Positions 10,801 through 18,627 of a stretch of 64,000 bases of DNA are shown here, one piece after another. Origin of the DNA: Dictyobacter vulcani. GTDB taxonomy: Bacteria; Chloroflexota; Ktedonobacteria; Ktedonobacterales; Ktedonobacteraceae. Position numbers and translations under genes: made by a program. Below the pieces are notes generated by a model, which saw only the letters and a list, made by a program, of their open reading frames with translations, searched no databases and was not told where the DNA came from. How positions within the stretch are numbered: the first letter of the stretch is position 1; the number at the start of each line of letters is the position of its first letter. The stretch is from positions 868,001 through 932,000 of the forward strand of contig NZ_BKZW01000002.1 in assembly GCF_008974265.1 (NCBI RefSeq), given 5' to 3'.

Positions 10801-13800
10801 AGCAGAGCGTAAAGATGTAGCGAGCGGACCACGTACAGAGACCGAACGCTTACTCACAGCAATCTGGGAGCAAGTGTTAGGTGTTCAGCCGATAGGACTG
10901 CACGATAACTTTTTCACCCTTGGCGGCGACTCTATTCTCAGTTTACAGATCGTTTCACGGGCCAGGCAGGCAGGTATGCAGCTTTCACCACGGCATATCT
11001 TCCAACATCCAACGCTGGCCGAGCAAGCAAGTGTCGTAGCGATTGACACCACATCCACAGTGATCGATGCGGAACAAGAAATGGTCAGCGGCCAGGTGCC
11101 GTTAACCCCCATCCAGCACTGGTTCTTCGAGCAAGAAATTGCTGAGAACCATCATTGGAACCAGGCCGTACTGCTGAGTGTAGCAGAGAACCTGAGTCCG
11201 AGCGTGCTTGAAAACACGGTCGCACAGCTCTTGCAGCATCATGACGCTTTACGCATGCGCTTTACACTTGAAGAGACAGGTTGGCATCAAGACAATGCGG
11301 CCTGGGATAGCAGCGTGCCATTTGCTTTTATTGATCTGGCGGCCAACACGGAAGATGAGCAGCGGGCGGCAATTGAGAAGCAGGCACGTGAGGTACAGGC
11401 CAGCCTTAAGCTCGCGACTGGACCCCTGCTACGGGTCGTCTATTTTGATCTGGGTGCCGGTAAAGCTGGACGTTTGCTGATCGTCATTCATCATCTGGTC
11501 GTCGACGGAGTTTCCTGGCGCATCTTACTGGCAGACCTGCAGGCCAGCTATCAACAATTGTTTGCCGGCCAGGTGGCCAGCCTGTCTGCTAAAACAACCT
11601 CATTTCAGCATTGGTCATACCTGCTACAGGAATACGCCCAATCAGAAGAGCCGCGCGCAGAGATCGCCTACTGGCAGAGCCTGGCCGACAAACCACAGGC
11701 GCAGATGCCAGTTGACGATCTAGCGGGCGAGAACACAGTAGCCTCGGCCAGACTGGTTACCCTGGCACTGAGCGCAGAAGAGACACAGGCGTTACTCCAC
11801 GTAGTTCCACAGGCCTATCGTACCCAGATCAACGACCTCCTATTGGCGGCCGTCCTACTTGGCTATGCTAGTTGGAGCGGTCAGAATACACTGCTGATAA
11901 ACCTGGAAGGGCATGGACGTGAAGACCTGTTTGCTGATGTTGACCTATCGCGCAGCGTTGGTTGGTTTACCACGCTCTTCCCACTCTTTTTACAGCTAGA
12001 GCAGCCGAGCAGACTGGATGAGATGCTGAAAGCCGTGAAAGAACAACTGCGGCAGGTGCCACAGCATGGTATTGGCTATGGACTCTTGCGCTATCTGCAC
12101 CTGGATCCAGAGGTTGTTGAGAGTATGCGTGCTCTGCCTACCGCCCAGATCAGCTTCAACTACCTGGGACAATTTGACCAGGACAGCAATGAGAGCACCT
12201 TCTTTGCTCCGGCCTCTGAAGCGAGTGGCGCGGTCATAAGTGCGCAGGCAAAGCGAGCACACCTGCTAGATATTAATGGCAGCGTGAGTGGTGGCCAGCT
12301 ACAAATGACCTGGACCTATAGCCAGAATGTGCATAAAGTCGAGAGCATGCAGGCATTGGCGGAAAACGTCATGCAGGCACTGAGAGACCTGATCGCCCAT
12401 TGTCAATTACCAGAGGTTGGTGGCTACACGCCATCTGACTTCCCATTGGCGCCCCTCTCGCAAGAGCAGCTTGATACACTGCTTGGGACAGATCGCCTGG
12501 TCGAGAGCCTCTATCCACTCTCACCATTACAAAAAGGACTGCTTTTTCATACGCTGTACGCTCCTGATAGTGGTGACTACATCGTGCAAAGCGAGTTTAC
12601 CTTCAAAGGCCACTGTGATGTAGCCGCGCTGGAACAGGCCTGGCAACTGGTCGTCAACCATCATCCCATCTTACGCACAGCCTTCTTAATGGACAACGTG
12701 GCCGAGCCATTACAAGTCGTGCGTCGCCAGGTCAGGGTGCCATTTGTCGAGCTTGATTGGTGTGATGTCGCGCCAGGCGAACAAGAGGAGCGGCTCAGCG
12801 CCTATCTGCAGACTGATCGTAGCACAGGCTTTGTACTCTCGCAGGCTCCCCTGCTCCGTCTGGCCTTGATCCGTTTCAGCGACGACAGCTACAAATTCAT
12901 CTGGAGCTATCATCACATCCTGTTGGATGGCTGGAGCTTACCGATCGTGCTCAAAGACGTATTTGAGAGCTATGAAGCCCTCTGTCAGAAGAACGCACCG
13001 CGTCTGGCCTCCATCCGTCCATATGAAGAGTACATAAAGTGGTGGTTGCAACAAGATATGCAGCAGGCCGAGACCTGCTGGCGCAAGACATTACAGGGCT
13101 TCAGCACACCGACACAACTGGGCATTGATCGGGTGGCCGTCTCAGAGCAGCCACGGATGTATCGTGAGCGAGCCAGAGAGGTTGGCGCAGAAACCGTCCA
13201 CCTGCTCAACACGCTGGCTCGCCAACATCAACTCACGCTCAATACCCTCATTCAAGGAGCCTGGGCCCTGGTCTTAAGCCAGTATAGCGGTCAGGACGAT
13301 ATCGTCTTTGGCGCCACCGTTTCCGGACGCCCGGCGGATGTCCAGAATATCGAGACGATGGTCGGCCTGTTTATCAATACCTTACCAGTACGTATGCAGA
13401 TCGCCCCGGATGTTTCGTTGTTGAACTGGATGCAGGCCATTCAGGAACAGCAGAGCGAACTGCGCCAGTATGAGTATACTCCTCTGGCTCAGGTGCAGGC
13501 GTGGAGCGATATTCCACAAGGGACCGCGCTGTTTGACAGTTTGCTGGTCTTTGAGAATTATCCGATTGATGCCAGTACCCGGAGTACTGAGAGTAGCCTG
13601 CAACTGGCAGGGCTCAAATCACATGAGCAGACCAACTATCCACTGACGTTGCTGGCCCAACCAGGACAAACCCTATCACTGCGGATCCTCTTTGATCAAA
13701 GCCGCTTCGAGGCCAGCGCCATCGAACACCTGCTCCAGCATTTGCATACGCTGTTAGAGCAGATGGTAACGAAGGTAAACATGCCCCTGGCGCGTATGAG

Positions 13801-14512
13801 TATGTTGCATGAGGCCGAGCAACACGAACTCATCGTGAACTGGAATGATACACAACGTGATTATCCAGCTGAGAGCAGCATACAGCAATTGTTTGAGGCA
13901 CAAGTAAAGCAGCAACCCGCCCGGACCGCCCTGGTTTTTGAGCAGCAGCGTCTGAGCTATGCAGAATTGAATAGTCGAGCCAATCAGGTTGCCCACTATC
14001 TCAAAAAGCTTGGTGTCGGGCCAGAAACACTGGTGGGCCTGTGCATGGAGCGCTGCGTTGAAATGATCGTGGGCATGCTGGGTATCCTCAAAGCCGGTGG
14101 AGCCTACATCCCACTTGATCCGAACTATCCTCAGGAGCGCTTACTGTTCTCCTTAGAGGATACGCAGGCGCCGGTGGTACTCACGCAGGCCCACCTGATC
14201 GAGCCTATGCAGGAGCATCCAGCCACCTTTGTCTGCCTGGATACCGACTGGTCGCAGATCGCGCAAGAAAGCCCGCACAATCTGCCGGTGAGCGCCTGTG
14301 CCGATAATCTGGCCTATGTGATCTATACTTCAGGCTCGACCGGCAAACCCAAAGGCGTGGGTATCGCGCATCGCAGTGCCCTGACATTGTTGCACTGGGC
14401 CCATGAGCACTTTGATCAGCAGGCGCTGGCAGGTGTGCTGGCCTCAACCTCCATTTGCTTTGACCTCTCAGTGTTTGAGATCTTTGTGCCGCTCAGTTGG
14501 GGGGCAGCGTGA
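4724..14512 (+). CDS. NRPS gene B, segment 2: A1-PCP1-E1-C2-A2-PCP2-E2-C3-A3(N-terminal half)
   Basis: This is a long clean frame. True coding begins near 4755, where it joins segment 1; the in-frame ATG at 4724 overlaps segment 1 and is not a real start. Domains follow in the order given, with intact SGSTG adenylation cores at 5207, 9770 and 14324 and carrier serines at 6380 and 10931. It has two complete epimerization domains and two condensation domains of the type that follows E. It ends artificially at 14512, after a G6 run (14499-14504). A seventh G restores ...LSWGGSVIL and continuity with the next segment. No Shine-Dalgarno site precedes it, as expected for an internal fragment. Confidence 0.9.
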   Translation: MECDLDPLSRQATIHELFAEQVTRDPQATALVFDAQSLSYAELNRRANQVAHYLRSLGVGPDTLVALCIERSLEMVVSLLGILKAGGAYVPLDPTYPKDRLAFMLQDADVAVLLTLRPFVQELPAYSGQLLCLDELTETLATQSEQNPDNLTAAGNLAYVMYTSGSTGIPKGTSVPHRAVVRLVKETNFAEFSDQDIFLQFAPISFDASTLELWGSLLNGAQLVIFPPYIPSLEELGQVLQQHQVSILWLTAGLFHQMVEHQLTALQSVRQLLAGGDVLAVQQVRKLLEQGWQTCLINGYGPTENTTFTCCYRMHTVEQVQGTVPIGVPINNSSVYILDAYLQPVPIGVAGTLYTGGAGLARGYLKRPELTAEYFIPHPFSDQPGERLYNTGDLVRYLPDGNIEFIGRRDQQVKVRGFRIELSEIENVLLQHPAIQDATVVLNEEQSSKRLVAYLVASADEQVAASALRQFLQERLPDYMLPAAFVYLAALPLTPNGKVDRRALPSPDYTQSEQEYIAPRTPTERILSDIWCQVLGLEKVSVHDNFFALGGDSILSLQIIARANQAGLRLAPRQLFQYPTVAGLAAIVEISDTGTGLDVEQRTILGDVVLTPVQRWFFDQKIMSPHHWNQALLLSTTQALKPEILQAAVDALCVHHDALRLRFVYEKAGWRQYNADSEESTTITVVHLAHMPVAERTAAIEELAQEAQASLDLTAGPLLRVLYFDQGEDEEGRLLLILHHLIVDGVSWRILLTDLNTLYEQLSQGRDIQLPLKTTSFQEWAQRLAAYAQTAELQAEVPFWLAQLEQNNAKMPLDYAGGENSVISSHTHTVTLDAEATTALLHDVPSAYRTQINDVLLAALAQVLTAWCGTDSILLDLEGHGREDILAGVDLSRTVGWFTSIYPVALSVNGQWGAEHLLKSIKEQLRQVPQRGIGYGLLRYLCEDETVAEQMRSVPTPEISFNYLGQFDSAARESGLFGPASEASGNPHHPLGARAHLLGINGSIAGGQLQMSWSYSENFHASETVIALANNYIKVLSELINHCRRADSGGYTPSDFALAHLTQSQIDHMLGSDRRVENIYPLVPMQQGLLFQSIYAGGQGDYIVQIGYSFKGQLDIAALLQSWQHVVNQHPILRTAFLWDGLDEPVQMVRQQISLPVTQLDWHNLSSAEQQERLKTLLQEDRLQGFDPSQAPLMRFTVIQLAEDRYEFFWTHHHILLDGWSLPLILKQVFDSYRALSQKRTPQLERVRAYEDYISWWLRQDMQQAEAFWRQLLHGFSTPTLLGSALVKKEQAEQSQQAEQQVALSEEMTHTLQQVARQHELTLNTLVQGAWAILLSRYTGQDDIVFGTTVSGRPAEIIGIEAMIGLFINTLPVRIQVSPEKTLFSWLQSLQELQSKMRQYEYSSLAKIQNWSELAGGTALFDTLFVFENYPLSASEQSSEQQELSIEAVQSKEQTEYPLTLYALPGQALTFDAHYDPAIFDAASINRLLKHFVTLLTGIANNIEQTIVSLPMLSALELQQSMESGPVSQNSALCIHDLFAAQAQRTPLATALIVGTERVSYEQLNRRANQVAQYLCKQGVGPDVLVGVCMERSVDMIVGILGILKAGGAYVPLDPNYPQERLTFSLQDTQAPILLTQAALTQRLPAYGGHIICLDTDWPTIEQERIEAPTTTVSAEHLAYVIYTSGSTGVPKGVAIAHRSTLGLLYWARDQYTATDLAGVLAATSICFDLSIYEIFVPLSWGGTVIVADNALQLPQLAAAQEVTLINTVPSAMNELVRVGQVPSSVRVVNLAGEPLPRRLVQQLYALEHIQHVYNLYGPTEDTTYSTGIRLASAEGAIVPIGYPLPNKQAYVLDQHLRLVPLGVAGELYLAGPGLARGYLQRGDLVAERFIAHPFSTEPGARLYKTGDLVRYQEDGVLEYIGRIDHQVKVRGFRIELGEVEHKLLSHPALQETVVVVREDTPGIKQLVAYIVAAHKDLTAAELRSYLQEHLPEHMIPVVFVFMAALPLTPNGKVDRKALPAPNTVLAERKDVASGPRTETERLLTAIWEQVLGVQPIGLHDNFFTLGGDSILSLQIVSRARQAGMQLSPRHIFQHPTLAEQASVVAIDTTSTVIDAEQEMVSGQVPLTPIQHWFFEQEIAENHHWNQAVLLSVAENLSPSVLENTVAQLLQHHDALRMRFTLEETGWHQDNAAWDSSVPFAFIDLAANTEDEQRAAIEKQAREVQASLKLATGPLLRVVYFDLGAGKAGRLLIVIHHLVVDGVSWRILLADLQASYQQLFAGQVASLSAKTTSFQHWSYLLQEYAQSEEPRAEIAYWQSLADKPQAQMPVDDLAGENTVASARLVTLALSAEETQALLHVVPQAYRTQINDLLLAAVLLGYASWSGQNTLLINLEGHGREDLFADVDLSRSVGWFTTLFPLFLQLEQPSRLDEMLKAVKEQLRQVPQHGIGYGLLRYLHLDPEVVESMRALPTAQISFNYLGQFDQDSNESTFFAPASEASGAVISAQAKRAHLLDINGSVSGGQLQMTWTYSQNVHKVESMQALAENVMQALRDLIAHCQLPEVGGYTPSDFPLAPLSQEQLDTLLGTDRLVESLYPLSPLQKGLLFHTLYAPDSGDYIVQSEFTFKGHCDVAALEQAWQLVVNHHPILRTAFLMDNVAEPLQVVRRQVRVPFVELDWCDVAPGEQEERLSAYLQTDRSTGFVLSQAPLLRLALIRFSDDSYKFIWSYHHILLDGWSLPIVLKDVFESYEALCQKNAPRLASIRPYEEYIKWWLQQDMQQAETCWRKTLQGFSTPTQLGIDRVAVSEQPRMYRERAREVGAETVHLLNTLARQHQLTLNTLIQGAWALVLSQYSGQDDIVFGATVSGRPADVQNIETMVGLFINTLPVRMQIAPDVSLLNWMQAIQEQQSELRQYEYTPLAQVQAWSDIPQGTALFDSLLVFENYPIDASTRSTESSLQLAGLKSHEQTNYPLTLLAQPGQTLSLRILFDQSRFEASAIEHLLQHLHTLLEQMVTKVNMPLARMSMLHEAEQHELIVNWNDTQRDYPAESSIQQLFEAQVKQQPARTALVFEQQRLSYAELNSRANQVAHYLKKLGVGPETLVGLCMERCVEMIVGMLGILKAGGAYIPLDPNYPQERLLFSLEDTQAPVVLTQAHLIEPMQEHPATFVCLDTDWSQIAQESPHNLPVSACADNLAYVIYTSGSTGKPKGVGIAHRSALTLLHWAHEHFDQQALAGVLASTSICFDLSVFEIFVPLSWGAA
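7940..12440 (+). other. NRPS module 2: C2(DCL)-A2(Ala)-PCP2-E2
   Basis: C2 opens IYPLVPMQQGLLFQ; catalytic HHHILLDGW 8357-8383. A2 ~9320-10790, core at 9770, pocket DLYNNALTYK, one residue from DLFNNALTYK known for Ala in cyanobacterial systems; Gly is a less likely alternative. PCP2 Ser codon 10931-10933. E2 HHLVVDGVSWR 11489-11521, intact. Confidence 0.82.
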
Positions 14513-16995
14513 TCCTGGCCGCCAACGCGCTGCAATTGTCAGAGCTTGACGCCAGAGAAGAAGTGACCCTGATCAATACCGTGCCTTCTGCGATAGCCGA
14601 ACTGGTGCGTAGCAATGGCTTACCCGCCTCGATCCAGATCGTGAATCTGGCCGGTGAGCCACTGCAACGGCACCTTGTCCAGCAGATCTACCAGCAGGAA
14701 ACGGTCAAGCAGGTACGCAATCTGTATGGTCCGACCGAAGATACCACCTACTCGACCTGGACTACGGTCGCGCAAGATGATCCCACCGTCGTCACCATTG
14801 GGCGGCCAGTCGCCAATACCCAGGTCTATCTCTTGAATCGCTATCTGCAACCAGTCCCACAGGGGATCGCCGGAGAACTATATCTGAGTGGGAGCGGACT
14901 GGCGCGTGGCTACTTGCAGCGGCCAGAGCTGACCGCCGAGCGCTTTGTGGCCGATCCTTTCAGTAGCGAGCCTGGTGCGCGTATGTATCGCACCGGTGAC
15001 CTGGCCCGCTACCGTCCGGATCGCAGCATCGAATACCTTGGGCGTATTGACCAGCAGGTCAAGGTTCGTGGCTTCCGCATTGAACTCGGTGAGATTGAAA
15101 GTGTCTTGCAGCAACACGCCGCCATCCAACATGCCGTGGTTATGGTGCACGAAGCAGAAAGCCTGAAAAGACTGCTGGTCTATCTCGTCGTAGCGCCAGG
15201 ACATGAGCTACCCGATGTGCAAGTCCTGCGTGAATATATGCTCACACACGTGCCTGAATATATGGTGCCAGCACTCTTTGTGACCATTGACGCACTGCCA
15301 TTAACACCAAACGGAAAAATTGACCGCAAGGCATTGCCAACGCCAGAGCAGCAGATGCTGCGGAGCCATAAGAGCTTTGTCGAGCCACAGACAGCGCTTG
15401 AGCATACATTGGCCGCGATCTGGAGGCAGGTATTGCGCGTGGAACAGGTGAGTATCCACGACAACTTCTTTGCCCTGGGTGGCGACTCGATTGTGAGTTT
15501 GCAAATCGTGGCCCGTGCCAAACAGGCCGGTCTGCATGTAACGCCAAAACAACTCTTCCAATATCCAACTATTGCCGGGTTGGCAATGGTCGTACGTGCT
15601 GAAACCGCAGCACCACTGGTTGATGCAGATGCAGACGCCCTGGTTGGTCCAGTCATGTTGTTACCGATCCAGCACTGGTTCTTTGAACAACAGCTAGAGC
15701 GGCCAGAGCACTGGAATCAAGCTGTACTGTTAAACGTTAAGCGCACGTTAGAACCAGCGCTGCTCAAAGAGGCCATTGCTCATTTGTTCTCCCACCACGC
15801 GACCCTGCGTCTACGTTTCATTCAAGAAGCTGTGGGCTGGCAACAGCAAGTGGCTGAACTGGACGAGAGCCAGCTTTTGACGGTGGTTGACTGTTCAACG
15901 ACGGCAGTCACTGAACTGAGCACTACTATCGAGCGTACCGCAGCCGAAGTGCAGGCGAGCCTGGATCTCAGTAATGGTCCACTGGTACGGATGGTATATT
16001 TTGACCCGGGTCAGGAACAGCCAGCGCGTTTATTGATCGTCATTCACCACCTCGTCATTGACGGAGTCTCCTGGCGCATCCTGTTGGAGCAACTACAGCT
16101 CATCTGTGAGCAGTTGATGACAGGCGTACCCGTAAGCTTGCCAGCTAAAACAACTGCATACCAGACCTGGACAAAGTTATTGAGCGAGTATGCGCGACGC
16201 CCGCAAGTGCTGGAACAAGCAGCATACTGGCTTGCCGAGGAGCGTCAGGGACTCAAAGCCTTGCCGCGTGATAAAGCAACAGGAGAAAATACCGTTGCCT
16301 CCACGCGGAATATAGAGGTGAGCTTAAGCCGTGAAGAAACGCAGTCCTTACTCTACGCAGTCCCGCAAGCGTATCACACCCAGATCAACGATGTCCTGTT
16401 GACAGCGCTGGCACAGACACTGGCTGCCTGGAGCCATGAAAGCGCGGTCCTGATCAACCTTGAAGGTCATGGTCGTGAAGATATTCTGGAGGGCGTCGAT
16501 CTTTCAGCAACCGTTGGCTGGTTCACCAGTATGTACCCGGTACTCCTGCAGGTTGCAGATGCTGAGCGACCAGATACCCTGCTCAAAAGCGTGAAAGAAC
16601 AACTGTTTAAGCTTCCACAGCGTGGCATCGGCTATGGTCTCTTGCGCTACCTGAGTGATGACGTATCCCTGATGACACAGATGCAAGCCTTGCCGCACGC
16701 AGAGATCAGCTTCAACTACCTGGGACAATTTGAGCAGCCCCGGCTAGAAGACGCCCTGTTCTGGCCTGCATCCGAGTCCAGCGGACCTAATTCCAGTGCA
16801 CTCAATAGCCGGCAGCATCTCTTAGATATCAATGGTGGCATCACCAACGGACAACTAAACTTGAGTTGGACCTATAGCCAGAACATCCATGAAGACGCAA
16901 CCATCCAACGGCTGGCCCAGGAATTTATTCAGCAGCTACGGACGCTCATTGCCTACTGTACCTCGGATGAGGCTGGTGGCTATACACCTTCAGAC
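12480..16995 (+). other. NRPS module 3: C3(DCL)-A3(Ala)-PCP3-E3
   Basis: C3 has HHILLDGW from 12911. A3 ~13860-15330, core at 14324, pocket DLFNNALTYK (Ala), broken by one missing G at 14499-14504 just after FDLSVFE. PCP3 Ser codon 15487-15489. E3 HHLVIDGVSWR 16045-16077, intact. Confidence 0.83.
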
Positions 16996-18387
16996 TTTCC
17001 GCTGGCCCACCTGACACAGGAGCAGATTGACCGTGTGCTGGTTGATCAGCAGCAGATTGCCGCCGTCTATCCACTGACACCTTTGCAGCAAGGCATGCTT
17101 TTCCATGCACTCTACGCACCCAATAGTGGTGACTATATTGTACAGATTGGCTACCGCTTCAAAGGCAACCTGAATGTAGCAGCCTTCACCGCCGCCTGGC
17201 AACAGATCATCAAGCGCCATGACATTCTGAGGACAGTGTTAGTCTGGGATGGCCTGGACGAGCCTATGCAGGTGGTCCATAAACAAGTTGCCTTGCCATT
17301 CACCTTGCTCGATTGGCGGGATACGCCTGCGGTCGTCCAGCAAGCGCAACTCGCCGCCTTGCAGGCATCTGATCGCGCGCAAGGCTTTGATCTTGCGCAC
17401 GGGCCGCTGATGCGCCTGACGCTGATACGCTGTGAGGATGACTGCTATGAATTTTTATGGAGCCACCATCACACATTATTAGATGGCTGGAGCCTGCCAC
17501 TCGTGCTCAAAGAAGTTTTTGACTGCTACGAAGCATATATACATCAGCAGGACATACAGCTACCAGCCTTACGTCCCTATCAGGATTACATCCAGTGGTT
17601 GCAACAGCAAGACACGGGAAAGGTAGAGGCCTACTGGCGTCAAGCGCTGCAGGGGTTCAGTACGCCAACACAGTTAAGTATTGATGCTGGCAGCAACGCG
17701 GCCACGAACCACTATGCGGACCAGATCCATGAAGTAGCGCCAGAAATGACCCGGGCTCTCCAGGATCTGGCCAGACAACAGCAACTGACCCTGAATAATC
17801 TTTTGCAAGGAGCCTGGGCACTCCTACTCGCCAGCTATAGCCGACAGCAAGATGTTGTTTTCGGCATCACAGCCTCTGGTCGCTCTGCAGACGTAGCAGG
17901 AATTGAGTCCATGGTGGGACTCTTCATTAATACCTTACCCGCGCGTTTCAAGATCGAGCCAGAACAGGACGTTGCCACATGGCTACGCACCCAGCGCGAC
18001 CAGCAAACCGAACTCCTGCAATATGAATATAGTCCGCTGTCCCAGGTACAGAATTGGAGCGAGTTACCTCGTGGGACAGCCCTGTTTGAGCACCTGTTCG
18101 TCTTTGAGAACTATCCCATTACTGGCAGTGGCAATAGCGGAGAGGCCAGCCTGGAAATACAAGCCGCTACCTCGCGTGAGCAGACCACGTATCCACTGAC
18201 ATTGATTGCCTATCCAGGTCAGCGTCTCGCCTTGAAAGTACTGTATGATCAAGGGCGTTTTAGCGCCCATGCAATAGCGCACATGCTCAAGCACCTGCAG
18301 GTCTTGTTAGAGAACATCGTAGCCGCTCCGCAGCGTAAAATCGCGGAGTTAGCATACTCAGGAGAGGCCAGCCTGGAAATCAGCTAG
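14497..18387 (+). CDS. NRPS gene B, segment 3: A3(C-terminal half)-PCP3-E3-C4
   Basis: The frame continues A3 from GGSVIL and contains the A-domain motifs NLYGPTE and TGDL. PCP3 (GGDSIVS) has its Ser codon at 15487-15489. E3 has HHLVIDGVSWR at 16045-16077. C4 is complete, with HHHTLLDGW from 17464. The normal C-domain ending IAEL(A) is reached at ~18350. The frame then jumps back into a second copy of the sequence from 18139 (GEASLEI) and stops at TAG 18385. The stop therefore lies in duplicated, corrupted DNA and is not a natural protein end. Confidence 0.88.
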   Translation: MGGSVILAANALQLSELDAREEVTLINTVPSAIAELVRSNGLPASIQIVNLAGEPLQRHLVQQIYQQETVKQVRNLYGPTEDTTYSTWTTVAQDDPTVVTIGRPVANTQVYLLNRYLQPVPQGIAGELYLSGSGLARGYLQRPELTAERFVADPFSSEPGARMYRTGDLARYRPDRSIEYLGRIDQQVKVRGFRIELGEIESVLQQHAAIQHAVVMVHEAESLKRLLVYLVVAPGHELPDVQVLREYMLTHVPEYMVPALFVTIDALPLTPNGKIDRKALPTPEQQMLRSHKSFVEPQTALEHTLAAIWRQVLRVEQVSIHDNFFALGGDSIVSLQIVARAKQAGLHVTPKQLFQYPTIAGLAMVVRAETAAPLVDADADALVGPVMLLPIQHWFFEQQLERPEHWNQAVLLNVKRTLEPALLKEAIAHLFSHHATLRLRFIQEAVGWQQQVAELDESQLLTVVDCSTTAVTELSTTIERTAAEVQASLDLSNGPLVRMVYFDPGQEQPARLLIVIHHLVIDGVSWRILLEQLQLICEQLMTGVPVSLPAKTTAYQTWTKLLSEYARRPQVLEQAAYWLAEERQGLKALPRDKATGENTVASTRNIEVSLSREETQSLLYAVPQAYHTQINDVLLTALAQTLAAWSHESAVLINLEGHGREDILEGVDLSATVGWFTSMYPVLLQVADAERPDTLLKSVKEQLFKLPQRGIGYGLLRYLSDDVSLMTQMQALPHAEISFNYLGQFEQPRLEDALFWPASESSGPNSSALNSRQHLLDINGGITNGQLNLSWTYSQNIHEDATIQRLAQEFIQQLRTLIAYCTSDEAGGYTPSDFPLAHLTQEQIDRVLVDQQQIAAVYPLTPLQQGMLFHALYAPNSGDYIVQIGYRFKGNLNVAAFTAAWQQIIKRHDILRTVLVWDGLDEPMQVVHKQVALPFTLLDWRDTPAVVQQAQLAALQASDRAQGFDLAHGPLMRLTLIRCEDDCYEFLWSHHHTLLDGWSLPLVLKEVFDCYEAYIHQQDIQLPALRPYQDYIQWLQQQDTGKVEAYWRQALQGFSTPTQLSIDAGSNAATNHYADQIHEVAPEMTRALQDLARQQQLTLNNLLQGAWALLLASYSRQQDVVFGITASGRSADVAGIESMVGLFINTLPARFKIEPEQDVATWLRTQRDQQTELLQYEYSPLSQVQNWSELPRGTALFEHLFVFENYPITGSGNSGEASLEIQAATSREQTTYPLTLIAYPGQRLALKVLYDQGRFSAHAIAHMLKHLQVLLENIVAAPQRKIAELAYSGEASLEIS
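18139..18353 (+). repeat. Clean copy of a locally duplicated segment (end of C4)
   Basis: This segment codes for the C4 tail. Its first 20 bases (18139-18158) recur exactly at 18361-18380. Its last 29 bases (18325-18353) recur exactly at 18599-18627. Between these anchors the clean copy has 186 nt and the second copy has 238. Confidence 0.8.
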
Positions 18388-18627
18388 GCTGGCTACGGGG
18401 TGTTTGGTGTTGCGTTGAGAGACCGGTATCCACTAATTGATGCTTATCGGCGGGTGCAGCGTTCGCCTTGAAGAGGCTACTGTATGAGGGTCAGAGGGGT
18501 TTTATGCGGGCCCATGGGAGTGCAATAGGGCGCAATATTGCTGGGAAGTCGACCCTGGGGTCCCCTTTTTTGTTGAGAGGGAAAGTGCTGTATGCCTTGC
18601 TCCGCAGCGTAAAATCGCGGAGTTAGC
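18361..18627 (+). repeat. Noisy, insertion-rich second copy of 18139-18353
   Basis: Both anchors are identical to the clean copy, but the interior is heavily altered and longer by 52 nt. By hand count the interior is about 63% G+T (A 39, C 41, G 78, T 60 over 218 nt), against 46% in the clean copy. It aligns only with many insertions. It marks the left edge of the corrupted stretch that continues to ~21900. Confidence 0.75.

Noticed and set aside
4724..14512. ATG 4724 as an independent gene start
   Set aside because: It overlaps segment 1, lacks a ribosome binding site, and would begin inside the C1-A1 linker. A one-base deletion at 4749-4751 explains the split.
15180..15656. Minus-strand open frames, of which this is one of the longest (158 codons), and many others across the window
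   Set aside because: They lie antisense to strongly conserved NRPS domains, show no recognisable domain or ribosome binding site, and recur at equivalent places in each module, as shadows of codon usage do.
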